This document shows positions 30,165 through 39,632 of a DNA stretch of 64,000 nucleotides, in pieces. The notes beneath the pieces were generated by a model. The model had not been told where the DNA came from. It was given only the letters and a program-made list of their open reading frames with translations, and did not search any database. The stretch is from Bog-756 sp963741055. GTDB lineage: Bacteria > Actinomycetota > Acidimicrobiia > Acidimicrobiales > RAAP-2. The position numbers were made by a program, and so were the translations under genes. Positions within the stretch are counted from its first letter, which is position 1. Each line of letters begins with the position of its first letter. The stretch spans positions 107,731 to 171,730 of the forward strand of contig CAVUGU010000023.1 in NCBI GenBank assembly GCA_963741055.1, in the 5' to 3' direction.

Positions 30165-30167
30165 GCT
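30162..30167 (+). promoter_or_regulatory. -10 (TAGGCT) for UPF0182, starting at the upstream stop codon
   Basis: TAGGCT, 6 nt, GTG 30174. The TAG is the stop of the DivIVA-like gene. Confidence 0.55.
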
Positions 30168-30173
30168 GCCAGC

Positions 30174-33083
30174 GTGCGTCCGCCGACCGACATGCCGCGA
30201 CCGCCGCGTCCGGCGTCGCGGCGCCGGCGGCGCTGGATCATCGCCGCCGCGGTGATCGTCATCTTCATCTTCGCGTCGATCCGCACCTTCGCCGTCTTCT
30301 ACACCGACGCACTGTGGTTCTCCTCGGTCTCGCTGCACGGTGTGTGGGTGACGCTCTTCGAGATCAAGGCGGGCCTCCTGCTCGTCTTCGCGGCGATCTT
30401 CGCGGCGATGCTGTTCGCCAGCCTGCTGATCGCCGAGCGGCTGGCCCCGAAGGGTCCGTCACTCGACGCCGAGGACGAGTTCGTCCGGCGCTACCGCGAG
30501 GTGATCGGTCCGTATTCGCGCTGGATCCGGGCCATCGTGGTGGTCGTCCTGTCGCTGATCGTCGGCTCCCAGGCCGTCGGGCAGTGGCAGAACTGGATCC
30601 TCTTCAAGAACGGGTGCCCATTCCCCAATTCGGACCCGCAGTTCCATCGAAACGTCGGCTACTTCGTCTGCACCCTTCCGTTCCAGCAGTTCCTGGTCCA
30701 CTGGGCCCTGGTCGCTCTGGTGGTGGTCCTGATCGTGACCTTGCTCAGCCACTACCTGAACGGCGGGATCCGGGTGCAGGGCCCGCGCCCCCGAGTTGGC
30801 CCGGCGGTCAAGGCCCACATCTCGGTCATTCTGGGGCTGATCGCGCTGGTGAAGGCGGTCGGCTACTACCTGGCGCGTTTCAACCTCGATCTCTCGGGCA
30901 ACGGGTACGTCCAAGGTGCGGGCTACACCGACGTCCACGCACGGCTGCCGGCACTCGAGCTGCTCATCCTGGTGTCGCTCGCGGCGGCCGGGCTGCTGAT
31001 CTACAACATCCGCCGGCGGGGCTGGGCCCTCCCGGTCCTCGGAGTCGGGTTGTGGTTCCTCGTCGCCCTCTTCGCCGGCACCATCTACCCGGCCGCTGTG
31101 CAGGGTCTGAAGGTCAATCCCGCGCAGAACACGCTCGAGCATCCGTACATCCAGCGCAACATCGACGCCACCCGGGCCGCGATGGGCATCGACAAGATCA
31201 CCAGCGTTCCGTATCCCGCGACGTCGACGCTCAGCGCGCCCCAGCTCACGCTCAACAGCGACACCCTCGCCAACGTACGCCTCTGGGACCCGACCCAGAC
31301 CCAGGCGACGTTCGACCGGCTCCAGGACATCCGCACCTACTACCAGTTCAATTCGCTCGCGGTCGACCGCTACATGATCAACGGGACCCAGACCCCGGTG
31401 ATCGTCGGCGTGCGCGAGGTCAACGACCAGGGCCTCCCTTCCACCTCGTGGGTGAACACCACTCTCCAGTACACCCACGGCTACGGGATGATCGTCGCCC
31501 CCGCAAACGCCGCGAATTCGACCGGTGCCCCGGTCTTCGACGTGGGAGGCGTCCCGCCGACCTCGAGCAACGGCCTGCAGACGATCACCCAGCCGTCGGT
31601 CTACTTCGGGCTCAACAACGCGGGCTACGTGGTCGCCAACACCAAGCAACCGGAGATCGACTACCAGCTGACCAACAACAGCAACGTCGAGACCCACTAC
31701 ACCGGCAATGGCGGTGTGCAGTTGTCGTCGATCTTCAAGCGGCTGATGTTCGCGGTGCGCTTCAACGACATCAACCTGCTCATCTCCAACCAGATCACCG
31801 GTCAGTCCCGCATCATGTTCGACCGGGGTGTGCAGGCCCGGGTGCAAAAGGCGGCGCCCTTCCTGCAGCTCGACGCCGATCCCTACCCGGCCTTGGTCGA
31901 CGGGCACATCGACTGGATCCAGGACGCCTACACGACGACCGACAACTACCCGTACGCGCAGAACGCGGACACCACTGCCCTCCCGTCGGGGAGCGGGCTC
32001 AACATCCCCTTCAACTACGTGCGCAACTCGGTGAAGGTGGTGATCGACGCCTACACCGGCCACATGACCTTCTACGTGATGGACCCGACCGATCCGCTCA
32101 TCAAGGCCTACGAGAAGGAATTTCCGGGGATGTTCACGCCGGCATCGAAGATGAGCTCGGAGCTGCGTGCCCATCTGCGGTACCCGGAGGACATCTTCAC
32201 CGAGCAGGCCATGATGTACGGCAAGTACCACATCACCACCGCCTCGAGCTTCTACAGCGCAGCCGACGCCTGGACGCTGTCCCCGTCACCCGGTGCGGGT
32301 TCACCCTCGCAGGCGCTCCAGACCACCTTCACCACCAACGCGCAGGGACAGCAGGTCTCGACGGGCCAGCTGGTGCGGATGGCACCCCTCTACCAAGAGA
32401 TGCGGATTCCGGGGCAGGTGAACCAGTCGTTCAATCTGCTCGACGCGTTCGTGCCGGTTTCGTCGCAGAGCCAGATCCAGACCCTCTCGGGATACATGAT
32501 CGCCGGGTCGGACCCCGCTCATTACGGACAATTGGAGACCTTCGTCACCCCAAGGGACAACCCTGTCCCCGGACCGGCGATCGTGTCGGCTCAGATCGAT
32601 TCGACGCCGAACGTCTCCAGACAGATCACCCTCTTGAACAGCAACGGTTCCTCCGCGCTCCTCGGCAACGTGCTGATGATCCCGGTGGCCCAGGGCCTGC
32701 TCTACGTCCAACCCCTCTACGTCGCGTCCTCGCGGAACGCCATCCCGTCGCTGCAGTACATCATCGCGGTCAACGGGAAGCAGCCGGCCGCGATCGGCGG
32801 CACACTGGCCGACGCACTCACCGCGCTGGTGTCCGGTCCGGTCTCGACCACACCGGGAAGCTCTTCGGCAGGGTCGCTCTCGCCTCAGGTCCGACAGCTC
32901 TTGGCGGCCGCCCAGAGCGCCTACCAGCAATCCCAATCCGATCTCCACGCCGGGAACCTCGGGGCGTACCAGACCGACATCAACGGCCTCGAACAGGACC
33001 TTCAGGAGGTGCAGCAGTTGACTGGCTCGCTGACCCCGTCGGTGCCGAGCCCCACCACGACGACGACCAGCCCGAGTGGTTGA
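30174..33083 (+). CDS. UPF0182-family large membrane protein
   Basis: 969 residues. Six or seven transmembrane helices lie in the first 310 residues (for example IIAAAVIVIFIFASI, ALVALVVVLIVTLL, VLGVGLWFLVALFAGTIYPA), followed by a large extracytoplasmic domain with motifs such as EHPYIQRNI, YQFNSLAVDRYMI, GYGMIVAPAN and YAQNADTTALPSG, then a short Ser/Thr/Pro tail. This matches the UPF0182 family widespread in actinobacteria; function unknown. GTG start is fixed by the leaderless -10. Confidence 0.92.
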   Translation: MRPPTDMPRPPRPASRRRRRWIIAAAVIVIFIFASIRTFAVFYTDALWFSSVSLHGVWVTLFEIKAGLLLVFAAIFAAMLFASLLIAERLAPKGPSLDAEDEFVRRYREVIGPYSRWIRAIVVVVLSLIVGSQAVGQWQNWILFKNGCPFPNSDPQFHRNVGYFVCTLPFQQFLVHWALVALVVVLIVTLLSHYLNGGIRVQGPRPRVGPAVKAHISVILGLIALVKAVGYYLARFNLDLSGNGYVQGAGYTDVHARLPALELLILVSLAAAGLLIYNIRRRGWALPVLGVGLWFLVALFAGTIYPAAVQGLKVNPAQNTLEHPYIQRNIDATRAAMGIDKITSVPYPATSTLSAPQLTLNSDTLANVRLWDPTQTQATFDRLQDIRTYYQFNSLAVDRYMINGTQTPVIVGVREVNDQGLPSTSWVNTTLQYTHGYGMIVAPANAANSTGAPVFDVGGVPPTSSNGLQTITQPSVYFGLNNAGYVVANTKQPEIDYQLTNNSNVETHYTGNGGVQLSSIFKRLMFAVRFNDINLLISNQITGQSRIMFDRGVQARVQKAAPFLQLDADPYPALVDGHIDWIQDAYTTTDNYPYAQNADTTALPSGSGLNIPFNYVRNSVKVVIDAYTGHMTFYVMDPTDPLIKAYEKEFPGMFTPASKMSSELRAHLRYPEDIFTEQAMMYGKYHITTASSFYSAADAWTLSPSPGAGSPSQALQTTFTTNAQGQQVSTGQLVRMAPLYQEMRIPGQVNQSFNLLDAFVPVSSQSQIQTLSGYMIAGSDPAHYGQLETFVTPRDNPVPGPAIVSAQIDSTPNVSRQITLLNSNGSSALLGNVLMIPVAQGLLYVQPLYVASSRNAIPSLQYIIAVNGKQPAAIGGTLADALTALVSGPVSTTPGSSSAGSLSPQVRQLLAAAQSAYQQSQSDLHAGNLGAYQTDINGLEQDLQEVQQLTGSLTPSVPSPTTTTTSPSG

Positions 33084-33134
33084 CCGACTCTACGAGCCGC
33101 CACTTCGAGCGGGTCGCCGGGCGGGTCGGGATGG

Positions 33135-33140
33135 TAGGTT
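33135..33140 (+). promoter_or_regulatory. -10 (TAGGTT) for tRNA-fMet
   Basis: TAGGTT ends 12 nt before the first tRNA base. Confidence 0.4.
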
Positions 33141-33152
33141 GTCTGGCTGCGA

Positions 33153-33226
<74 letters not shown>

Positions 33227-33266
33227 CTACGGCCTCTCGACACGATCTCGGGAGTGCAAATGACAG

Positions 33267-33303
33267 AACCCGGTAGTGCCGTCGGGCATCACCGGGTTTT
33301 GTG
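33267..33303 (+). terminator. Intrinsic terminator after tRNA-fMet
   Basis: Stem AACCCGGT (33267-33274) with ACCGGGTT (33291-33298), an inner GCC/GGC pair, and a T-rich 3' flank (TTTTGTGCTTT). Confidence 0.75.
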
Positions 33304-33354
33304 CTTTCTGAAGGCGGTCGTGGAGTGCACCGAGCCGGCTGAGAACGAGACGGC

Positions 33355-33360
33355 TACGCT
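33355..33360 (+). promoter_or_regulatory. Candidate -10 (TACGCT) for the cold-shock gene
   Basis: TACGCT about 95 bp upstream of the csp start, which would give a long 5' leader of the kind used by cold-shock genes. Weakly supported. Confidence 0.3.
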
Positions 33361-33455
33361 GTCGGGCGGCGATTGGTGGATCACGCAGGCCGATCGTCGT
33401 TGAGGGTGGACACTCGGTCTCCCGCAAGTGTGTGCGTGGAGAAACGAGAGAGGAC

Positions 33456-33659
33456 ATGGCCGAGGGCACTGTCAAGTGGTTCAACGCGTCGAAGGGTTTC
33501 GGGTTCCTTGCCCCTGACGGTGGCGGAGATGACGTGTTCGTCCACTTTTCCGCGATCGACGGTTCTGGTTACCGCGAGCTGGCCGAGGGTCAGCGGGTCG
33601 AGTTCGAGACGGAGCAGGGACCAAAGGGACTTCAGGCCAAATCGGTGCGACCTGCCTAG
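33456..33659 (+). CDS. Cold-shock protein (CspA family)
   Basis: 67 residues. Single OB-fold with RNA-binding motifs GTVKWFNASKGFGFLAPD (RNP1, KGFGF) and DVFVHFSAI (RNP2). It binds single-stranded RNA/DNA and melts RNA structure. Start at 33456 follows GAGAGAGG; an upstream GTG/ATG at 33432 would add a non-family extension. Confidence 0.95.
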   Translation: MAEGTVKWFNASKGFGFLAPDGGGDDVFVHFSAIDGSGYRELAEGQRVEFETEQGPKGLQAKSVRPA

Positions 33660-33660
33660 G

Positions 33661-34020
33661 CGAGGCAGTCACGACGAGCGCGAGGACTTCGGGGACCGTA
33701 GGGACCGATCAGGTCCGAGGTCGCGGGGCAAGTCGGGCCGAGAAATCGACGAAGACGCCTTGGCCCTTCGCGACAGAGGCCTTACCTACTCCGCGGTCGC
33801 CAGGAGTCTTGGGATCAGGCGAGCAGTCGACGCTCACGCGGCGTTTCTCCGAGCCCTGAGGCAACGGCAAGGTGAGGAGCGGGTGGCGCTCGCTCAACGC
33901 GAGGCCGTGCGGCTTGACGAACTCGAGAGCCGCATCAGAACTCGCGATGCGTCCGACCCGACGAAGATGGAGCGTCGATTGGTTGCGCTCTCCAAGCTGC
34001 GCGACCCACTTGTCGATTGA
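33661..34020 (+). CDS. Small HTH-like conserved protein, 5' end unresolved
   Basis: About 115 residues. A basic stretch is followed by REIDEDALALRDRGLTYSAV and ARSLGIRRAVDAHAAFLRAL, which reads as a helix-turn-helix of the resolvase/sigma type, then an Arg/Glu-rich helix and RTRDASDPTKMERRLVALSK. No ATG/GTG is in frame; TTG at 33760 is the only standard start and would cut the N-terminal helix, so a 5' indel is possible. Not recognised as a named family. Confidence 0.5.
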   Translation, partial: RGSHDEREDFGDRRDRSGPRSRGKSGREIDEDALALRDRGLTYSAVARSLGIRRAVDAHAAFLRALRQRQGEERVALAQREAVRLDELESRIRTRDASDPTKMERRLVALSKLRDPLVD

Positions 34021-34070
34021 GGGACGGATCGTCCCGTTGCCGCTTGTATTTCGACGAAGGTTTCAGCCGC

Positions 34071-34229
34071 TCACCGGAGGACGACGCTAGGGCGTTGCGC
34101 CCACTCTTCGTTACAGTGCCTGCATCGAGCTACTACGACTTCGTGGCGACCTTCCTGTCCGATCGATAGGCGGGGCGTCGCCAGGCTTCCGCACTTCGGG
34201 CAAGGCACGGTCATAGTTCCATTGGCCAT
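34071..34229 (-). CDS. Small zinc-ribbon protein
   Basis: 52 residues. Two CxxC knuckles, VPCPKCGSLATPR and VARCRHCNEEW, 25 residues apart, form a four-Cys zinc ribbon. The start is supported by AGGAGGAG 3 nt upstream of ATG 34229. Such proteins usually assist transcription or bind nucleic acid; no specific role can be given. Confidence 0.62.
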   Translation of the reverse strand: MANGTMTVPCPKCGSLATPRLSIGQEGRHEVVVARCRHCNEEWAQRPSVVLR

Positions 34230-34594
34230 AGGCTCCTCCTGGATTTCGCACTCTGGGGTTGTTGGCCGTCCTTCTTGCTTGCCGGTCGCAGCCGTCGGCC
34301 GGTTCCTGAACGGGCCTCTTGTATCTCAGAGTTACGAACTCGGATCACCGAGTCAAGGTCGCAGAGCATCGGAAGAACTCCAACTGGCGCGCCGGGTGAG
34401 TCGAGACTGACCGAAACGCGCTGAGGAGTCACGAAGTCCGCCTCGATGCCAGCAGGGGCGCCCCGCCCACCCCGCGTGAGGGACCGATCGAGCGTGGTCA
34501 TCGTCTGCATCCCGTTGTTCGATGCAAGGGTCGTTCTTCGCTCGACCGAGCTCCGACCCTCAACAGGGTCAGATCCGGGAGCCATACTGACGAT
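34230..34594. other. Region without a confident gene
   Basis: A minus-strand frame (34585 to 34211) of about 124 codons is open and would overlap the zinc-ribbon start by 19 bp, but it has no recognisable domain and atypical composition. Lower GC than its neighbours. Confidence 0.3.
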
Positions 34595-35273
34595 GTGAAC
34601 CCTGAGGCCTACGAAGCGGTCCACGCCAGAGTGGCCACCCTCGTGCGCTGAAGGTGATCCCGAGACGCCGGTGCCGGCATGCCCAGGATGGCGCGTCCGA
34701 GATGTGCTTGCTCACCTGGTCGGGCTGTGCGAGGACTGGGTCGATCATCGACTGGACGGCTACGGATCAAAGAGATGGACGGATGCGCAAGTCACGCGGG
34801 CCTCAGGCGAGTCGCTCGAACAGGTCATGGAGCGATGGCGCGTCGCCGCCGAGCGGTTCGCGCAACTCGACGACGATCCAGTCATGGGCTCACCAGCTCG
34901 TTGGGCGTTCGGAGATGCCGTGACGCACGAGGCCGATATTCGCGGTGCTCTACGAGCAGGCCGAGTACCGTCCGACGCCGTGGTGCTTTCCCTCAAGGGA
35001 TCGGTCGCTCGGTGGCGTGAAACCATGACCGACGCGTCCGCCCCGACGCTCCGGCTCCAAGCACCCGATGCCCGAGACTGGTGGCTGGGCGTTCATGGCG
35101 ATCCCGAGGCGGTAGTAGTCGAAGCGCCGGCGTACGAGTTCTTCCGCGCCCTCACCGGTCGACGAAGTGTGTCTCAGGTCCGGTTGTGGAAGTGGTCAGG
35201 CAACCCGGATCCCTATCTTTCGATCGGTCTGCCCTATCCGTTCCACTGGGCAGCGGAGGATCTTCTGGACTGA
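34595..35273 (+). CDS. Maleylpyruvate isomerase-like (MDMPI/DinB fold) protein, frameshifted
   Basis: About 226 residues joined. Starts GTG at 34595 (NPEAYEAVHARVATLVR), then a one-base insertion near 34651 hides the continuation EGDPETPVPACPGWRVRDVL, the classic TPVPACPGW-VRDL-AHL signature of the mycothiol-dependent maleylpyruvate isomerase N-terminal four-helix bundle. The metal His is in DVLAHLVG and a later THEADIRGAL. Thiol-dependent isomerase or transferase of unknown substrate. Confidence 0.8.
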
Positions 35274-35329
35274 AGCCTTCCGTGCCTCCGCAAGGGCAAC
35301 GACCCAGCGATCAAGCGCCGCGTTGCGAC

Positions 35330-36796
35330 CTACTTCCCGCTCGGCGGCCCGAACCAGGTGGTGAGCGCGTCCGCGAGTCCGCGGTGGCCTCGGTTCCCGA
35401 CCCAGGCCGCATAGCCATCGGGGCGGACCAATACGGCAGAGGGGGCGCTGACCTTGCCAATGACAGGAAGCTCCCAGGGACCCTCGTATCGAGCGTGGAC
35501 CACCTGAACACGATCTGCGAAGGAAGTGAGGTCGGGATCGCCGGCCCCACCGAAGGAGACGAGCACCGGCCGGGCATCGTGTAGCAGTGTGAATACCCGG
35601 GTGTCGCCGTCGGCGGTGACCAGGTCGAGGTCGGGCATGCGGCGTCCGAGCAGTGGGTGTCCCTCGCCGAGGCCGTAGTGCACGTCGAGACCGGACATCA
35701 TTCCGGCGAGGAGCTTCCGAGGCTCGTCCATTGCCAGCAGCTCGGACATGGTGTCGCGCATGGCGTCGATTCGGTCGTCGCGGCGGATGAGCGCGGTTTG
35801 CGCCATGATGTTGCGCAAGACGCGGGCAGCGACCGGATGCCGTTCGGCATGGTAGGTGTCGAGCAGGCGATCCGGCGAAACCTCCTTGACCACTTGGGCC
35901 AACTTCCACCCCAGATTCGCCGCATCCTGCACGCCGATGTTGAGACCCTGGCCGCCCATCGGCGAATGCACGTGTGCGGCGTCGCCGGCCAGCAGCACCC
36001 GTCGGTCGCGGTAGGAGGCGGCCTGTCGAGTCATGTCAGTGAACCGCGAGAGCCAGCTCACGCTGTGCACCCCGTAGTCGGTCCCATACACCGCGATCAG
36101 AGCTTCGCTGAGGTCCTGCAGGGTTGGCTCGCCGGTGCGTCCGACTCGCTCTTCACTGACTACCATCCGCACGGTCTGGCCGTCGGCGAGTCTGCCCAGG
36201 CCATGGGGGCCCTTTTCGTCGCGGTGGGTGCCCCACTCCGGTTCCTCGGTCAGCTCGACCTCAGCGATCAGAGAGCTCATCGAAGCATCCCATCCACGAA
36301 ATTCGATACCGGCTGCCGTACGGACCGCGCTGCGTCCACCGTCGCAACCCACGAGATAGCGGGCTCGCAGCAGTCGGCCGTCGGACAGCTTTACGTCGAC
36401 GCCGTCGTCGTCTTGTTCGAAATCCGTCACCTCGGGTCCGCGATCGATCTGCACGCCAAGCTCATCGACCCAGGCGGCCAGAATTCGCTCGATGTCCTTC
36501 TGCCACAGTCCCAGCGCGTAGTTGTGACGGGTGGGAAAGTCGCTGATGTCCAGGGGAATCCATGAGAACGACGCAGCCTGAGCCACCTGTCCCGCCGACA
36601 GGAACCGATCGGCGATGCCGCGCTGATCGAGAACCTCGATGGTCCGCGAGTGCAAACCGCCCGCGCGCGAGCCGTCGAGATCCTGGCTGACGCGCCGCTC
36701 GATGACCACGAAATCGACACCTGCCAGCGCCAGTTCGCCTGCCAGCATCAGTCCGGTCGGACCTCCTCCTGCAATCACGATCGCGTGCTCGTTCAT
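35330..36796 (-). CDS. FAD-dependent aromatic monooxygenase (class A), rifampicin-monooxygenase-like
   Basis: 488 residues. FAD-binding GGGPTGLMLAGELALAGV at the N-terminus, the middle DG motif LVGCDGGRSAVR, and RRVLLAGDAAHVHSPMGGQG for the FAD pyrophosphate, followed by a thioredoxin-like C-terminal domain (MPDLDLVTADG...VLVRPDGYAAWVG). This is the PheA/TfdB/MhpA/Rox layout; it hydroxylates an aromatic substrate with NAD(P)H and O2. Start ATG 36796 has GGAGGGG 4 nt upstream. Substrate, including any link to rifampicin, is inference. Confidence 0.88.
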   Translation of the reverse strand: MNEHAIVIAGGGPTGLMLAGELALAGVDFVVIERRVSQDLDGSRAGGLHSRTIEVLDQRGIADRFLSAGQVAQAASFSWIPLDISDFPTRHNYALGLWQKDIERILAAWVDELGVQIDRGPEVTDFEQDDDGVDVKLSDGRLLRARYLVGCDGGRSAVRTAAGIEFRGWDASMSSLIAEVELTEEPEWGTHRDEKGPHGLGRLADGQTVRMVVSEERVGRTGEPTLQDLSEALIAVYGTDYGVHSVSWLSRFTDMTRQAASYRDRRVLLAGDAAHVHSPMGGQGLNIGVQDAANLGWKLAQVVKEVSPDRLLDTYHAERHPVAARVLRNIMAQTALIRRDDRIDAMRDTMSELLAMDEPRKLLAGMMSGLDVHYGLGEGHPLLGRRMPDLDLVTADGDTRVFTLLHDARPVLVSFGGAGDPDLTSFADRVQVVHARYEGPWELPVIGKVSAPSAVLVRPDGYAAWVGNRGHRGLADALTTWFGPPSGK

Positions 36797-37108
36797 CGCC
36801 CCTCCTGGTTCCGGATCGATCCCACGCAGGCGATTGTGCGGCACGAGTGGGGCCTTGTCGCAAGCGGCAACTCGGCGATATGTTGAGAGCGGCGAGAGGT
36901 TGGCGGCCCTGCCGAGATCCTGGTGCAGCGTTCCTCCAGCTCAGCCGCGAGCGACTCCACCTCAGACCGCGGGGAATCTTCCTCTGGTCGGGCCCTCTGC
37001 TGCCCGGGTCGGCGCGGCACACCCTTCTCGACCGGGTTGGCCTCGCACGGGCTCGGGTCGAGCGATGCGCCGTAGGGTAAGGGGTCAGGGAACGTCAAAG
37101 GAGCTGCC
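36797..37108. other. Intergenic region between divergent monooxygenase and transketolase genes
   Basis: No gene supported. It contains the promoters of the two divergent genes; the transketolase ribosome-binding site AAAGGAG is at its right end. Confidence 0.4.
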
Positions 37109-38992
37109 ATGACCAGCGAGACAGCGACCCAGGTGACCGACCTCGACACGATTGCGGAACTGGCGGCGCAACTCCGGGTGGACTCGATCCGATCGTCGAC
37201 GAGCGCCGGCTCGGGTCATCCGACATCCAGCATGTCTGCGGCCGACCTGATCGCGGTGCTCTCCGCGCGTCACCTCCGCTACGACTGGGATGATCCCCAC
37301 ACTCGCGCCAACGACCATCTGATCTTCTCGAAGGGCCACGCGTCACCGCTCCTCTACTCGCTCTACAAAGCCGTCGGGGTGGTGAGCGACGAGGAGCTCA
37401 TGACCGGCTACCGGCGGTTCGGCCAACGGCTCGAAGGGCATCCGACGCCGGTGTTGCCATGGGTGGACGTGGCGACCGGCTCGCTGGGTCAAGGGCTGCC
37501 GGACGGCGTGGGCATCGCTCTTTCGGGTGAGTACCTCGAACACTCTCCGTTCCGGGTCTGGGTGCTCTGCGGCGACAGCGAGTTGGCCGAGGGTTCGATC
37601 TGGGAGGCAATCGACAAGGCGTCCTATTACAAGCTGTCGAACCTGGTGGTGATGGCCGACATCAACCGGCTCGGCCAGCGCGGCCCGACCGAGCTCCAGT
37701 GGGATCTGGAACGATATGCGCGGCGAGTGGAGGCTTTCGGAGCGCGTTCGATCGTGATCGACGGACATGATCTTTCTGCGATCGACGGTGCACTTTCGGC
37801 GGCCGAAGACAGGGATGCCGAGGCGCCGACGGTCATCCTCGCGAAGACGATCAAGGGCAAGGGCTTCTCGGAGGTCGAGGACAAGAACGGCTGGCACGGC
37901 AAACCGTTCCCACCCGACATGGCTGCACGCGCGATCGAGGAGCTCGGCGGGGAACGCCATTTGGTGCTCAGAGGTCCGCTCCCCGAGAAGACCGATCAGG
38001 CGAGCGTCACCGCCCTCGCCGAATCACCCCTGGATCTCCCCAAGTACCGAGTCGGTGAATCGATCGCCACCCGCAAGGCCTACGGCGACGCGCTGCTGGC
38101 CTTGGGCGCGAGCAATCCGCTGGTGGTGGCGCTCGACGGCGAGGTGAGCAACTCGACCTTCGCCGACGAGTTCGCGCACAAGTTCCCCGAGCGCTACTTC
38201 GAGATGTTCATCGCCGAGCAGCAGCTTGTCGCATCGGCGACCGGTCTCGCTGTTCGGGGGCACATCTCCTTCGCGTCGACGTTCGCAGCGTTCTTCACTC
38301 GTGCCTTCGACTTCATCCGTATGGGGGCCATCTCCGGCGTGGATCTGCGCTTGGCGGGATCGCACTGCGGGGTCGAGATCGGGGCGGACGGTCCATCCCA
38401 GATGGGAGTCGAGGACATCGCCATGATGCGGTCGGTCCACGGTTCCACGGTGCTGTACCCGAGCGATGCAACGAGCACCGCCGCGCTGGTCGAACAGATG
38501 GCGCGCACGACGGGCATCAGCTACATCCGCACCACGCGCGGCGCGTACCCGGTCCTCTACGAGTTCGGTGAAGCGTTCGAGGTGGGCGGCTCCAAGGTGC
38601 TTCGGGCATCGGAAGGCGACGAGGTGACCCTCGTCGGTGCCGGGGTGACCCTCCACTCCTGCCTTGGTGCGGCCGACCGGCTCGGAGAAGACGGGATCAG
38701 CGCACGGGTCGTCGACTGCTACTCGGTCAAGCCTGTCGACGCCGCGACCCTGGCGGAGGCCTCGGCTGTCACCTCCGGACGTTTCGTCGTCGCAGAGGAC
38801 CATCACCCCGAGGGGGGCCTGGGTTCCGCGGTGACGGACAGCCTGCTCGCGAACGGGCAGACCAATCTTCGGATCGCGCACCTCGCAGTGCGTGGCATGC
38901 CGGGATCGGGGACCGGGCCGGAGCTCATGGCGTGGGCCGGCATCGACGCGGACCACATCGCGGCGGCGGCCCGCGATCTCGTCCGGAGCTGA
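37109..38992 (+). CDS. tkt: Transketolase (short, animal-type)
   Basis: 627 residues, close in length to the human-type enzyme rather than the 660-690 of common bacterial TktA. Thiamine-diphosphate domain with SAGSGHPTSSMSAADL, FSKGHASPLLYSL, GSLGQGLPDG and the ThDP motif GDSELAEGSIWEA...ADINRLGQ; pyrimidine domain with MFIAEQQLVASATGLA. It moves two-carbon units between sugar phosphates in the pentose phosphate cycle. It stands alone, with no tal or zwf beside it. Confidence 0.93.
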   Translation: MTSETATQVTDLDTIAELAAQLRVDSIRSSTSAGSGHPTSSMSAADLIAVLSARHLRYDWDDPHTRANDHLIFSKGHASPLLYSLYKAVGVVSDEELMTGYRRFGQRLEGHPTPVLPWVDVATGSLGQGLPDGVGIALSGEYLEHSPFRVWVLCGDSELAEGSIWEAIDKASYYKLSNLVVMADINRLGQRGPTELQWDLERYARRVEAFGARSIVIDGHDLSAIDGALSAAEDRDAEAPTVILAKTIKGKGFSEVEDKNGWHGKPFPPDMAARAIEELGGERHLVLRGPLPEKTDQASVTALAESPLDLPKYRVGESIATRKAYGDALLALGASNPLVVALDGEVSNSTFADEFAHKFPERYFEMFIAEQQLVASATGLAVRGHISFASTFAAFFTRAFDFIRMGAISGVDLRLAGSHCGVEIGADGPSQMGVEDIAMMRSVHGSTVLYPSDATSTAALVEQMARTTGISYIRTTRGAYPVLYEFGEAFEVGGSKVLRASEGDEVTLVGAGVTLHSCLGAADRLGEDGISARVVDCYSVKPVDAATLAEASAVTSGRFVVAEDHHPEGGLGSAVTDSLLANGQTNLRIAHLAVRGMPGSGTGPELMAWAGIDADHIAAAARDLVRS

Positions 38993-39044
38993 CGCCTCCA
39001 GACGCTGAAGGCTTTGGGTCCTCGTCAGCTGGACTCAGAAAGCT

Positions 39045-39056
39045 AAGTAGCTACTT
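39045..39056. promoter_or_regulatory. Perfect 12-bp palindrome
   Basis: AAGTAGCTACTT lies 107 bp upstream of the AraC-type regulator gene; of the type bound by winged-helix (MarR/HxlR) proteins. Could also be chance. Confidence 0.35.
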
Positions 39057-39162
39057 GACTGTGGCGCCGGCCTGAACCCTCCGCCCGCCCCTCACGGCAT
39101 GGAACCGAGCTCGGTTGGCTCTCGCCCTGCCGCTCCATGTAGCGGAGGTGCAGAATGGGGTC

Positions 39163-39622
39163 GTGAACCCCGATCTCGACGAGTTGCGTCGGCTCCGCCG
39201 GGCCCGAGACCAGATGGACCGGGAGTACGCACGGCCGCTCGACGTCCGAGCGCTCGCCCGCACGGCGCTGATGTCGCCGGCGCACTTCAGCCGGCGCTTC
39301 CGCGAGGCCTACTCGGAGACGCCCTACTCCTACCTCATGACCCGCCGCGTCGAGCGCGGCGAAAGCCCTACTCCGGCAGGGCGACCTGAGCGTGACGGAC
39401 GTCTGTTTCGCAGTCGGCTGGACCAGCCTCGGCTCGTTCTCGGCTCGTTTCGCCGAGCTGGTCGGCGAGACACCCTCCGAGTACCGCGCCCGCAGCCACG
39501 ACGAACTGCCTCTCCTGTCCAGCTGCCAACTGATGGTGGTGACCCGCCCGCGCAAGAGCGGAGTGCCCGAACGCGCGGAAGAGAGCAGTTTCGGAGAAGC
39601 ATCCGTCGGCGCACCCGCGTAG
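39163..39622 (+). CDS. AraC-family transcription regulator, frameshifted
   Basis: About 153 residues joined. Two helix-turn-helices: DVRALARTALMSPAHFSRRF and, after the break, VTDVCFAVGWTSLGSFSARF, ending GETPSEYRA, the AraC DNA-binding signature. One extra G near 39362 (gagcgcGgcgaaagcc) breaks the frame; removing it gives VERAKALLRQGDLSVTDV. No N-terminal sensor domain is present. GTG 39163 has CAGAAT 6 nt upstream. It sits directly before a VOC gene that it probably controls. Confidence 0.85.
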
Positions 39623-39625
39623 CGT
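39620..39625 (+). promoter_or_regulatory. -10 (TAGCGT) for the VOC gene, starting at the araC-type stop codon
   Basis: TAGCGT, 7 nt, ATG 39633. The TAG is the stop of the AraC-type gene. Confidence 0.55.
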
Positions 39626-39632
39626 CGGTGAC

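Noticed and set aside
35330..36796. Naming the monooxygenase a rifampicin-resistance gene
   Set aside because: Layout matches Rox but equally other class A aromatic hydroxylases; substrate cannot be read from sequence.
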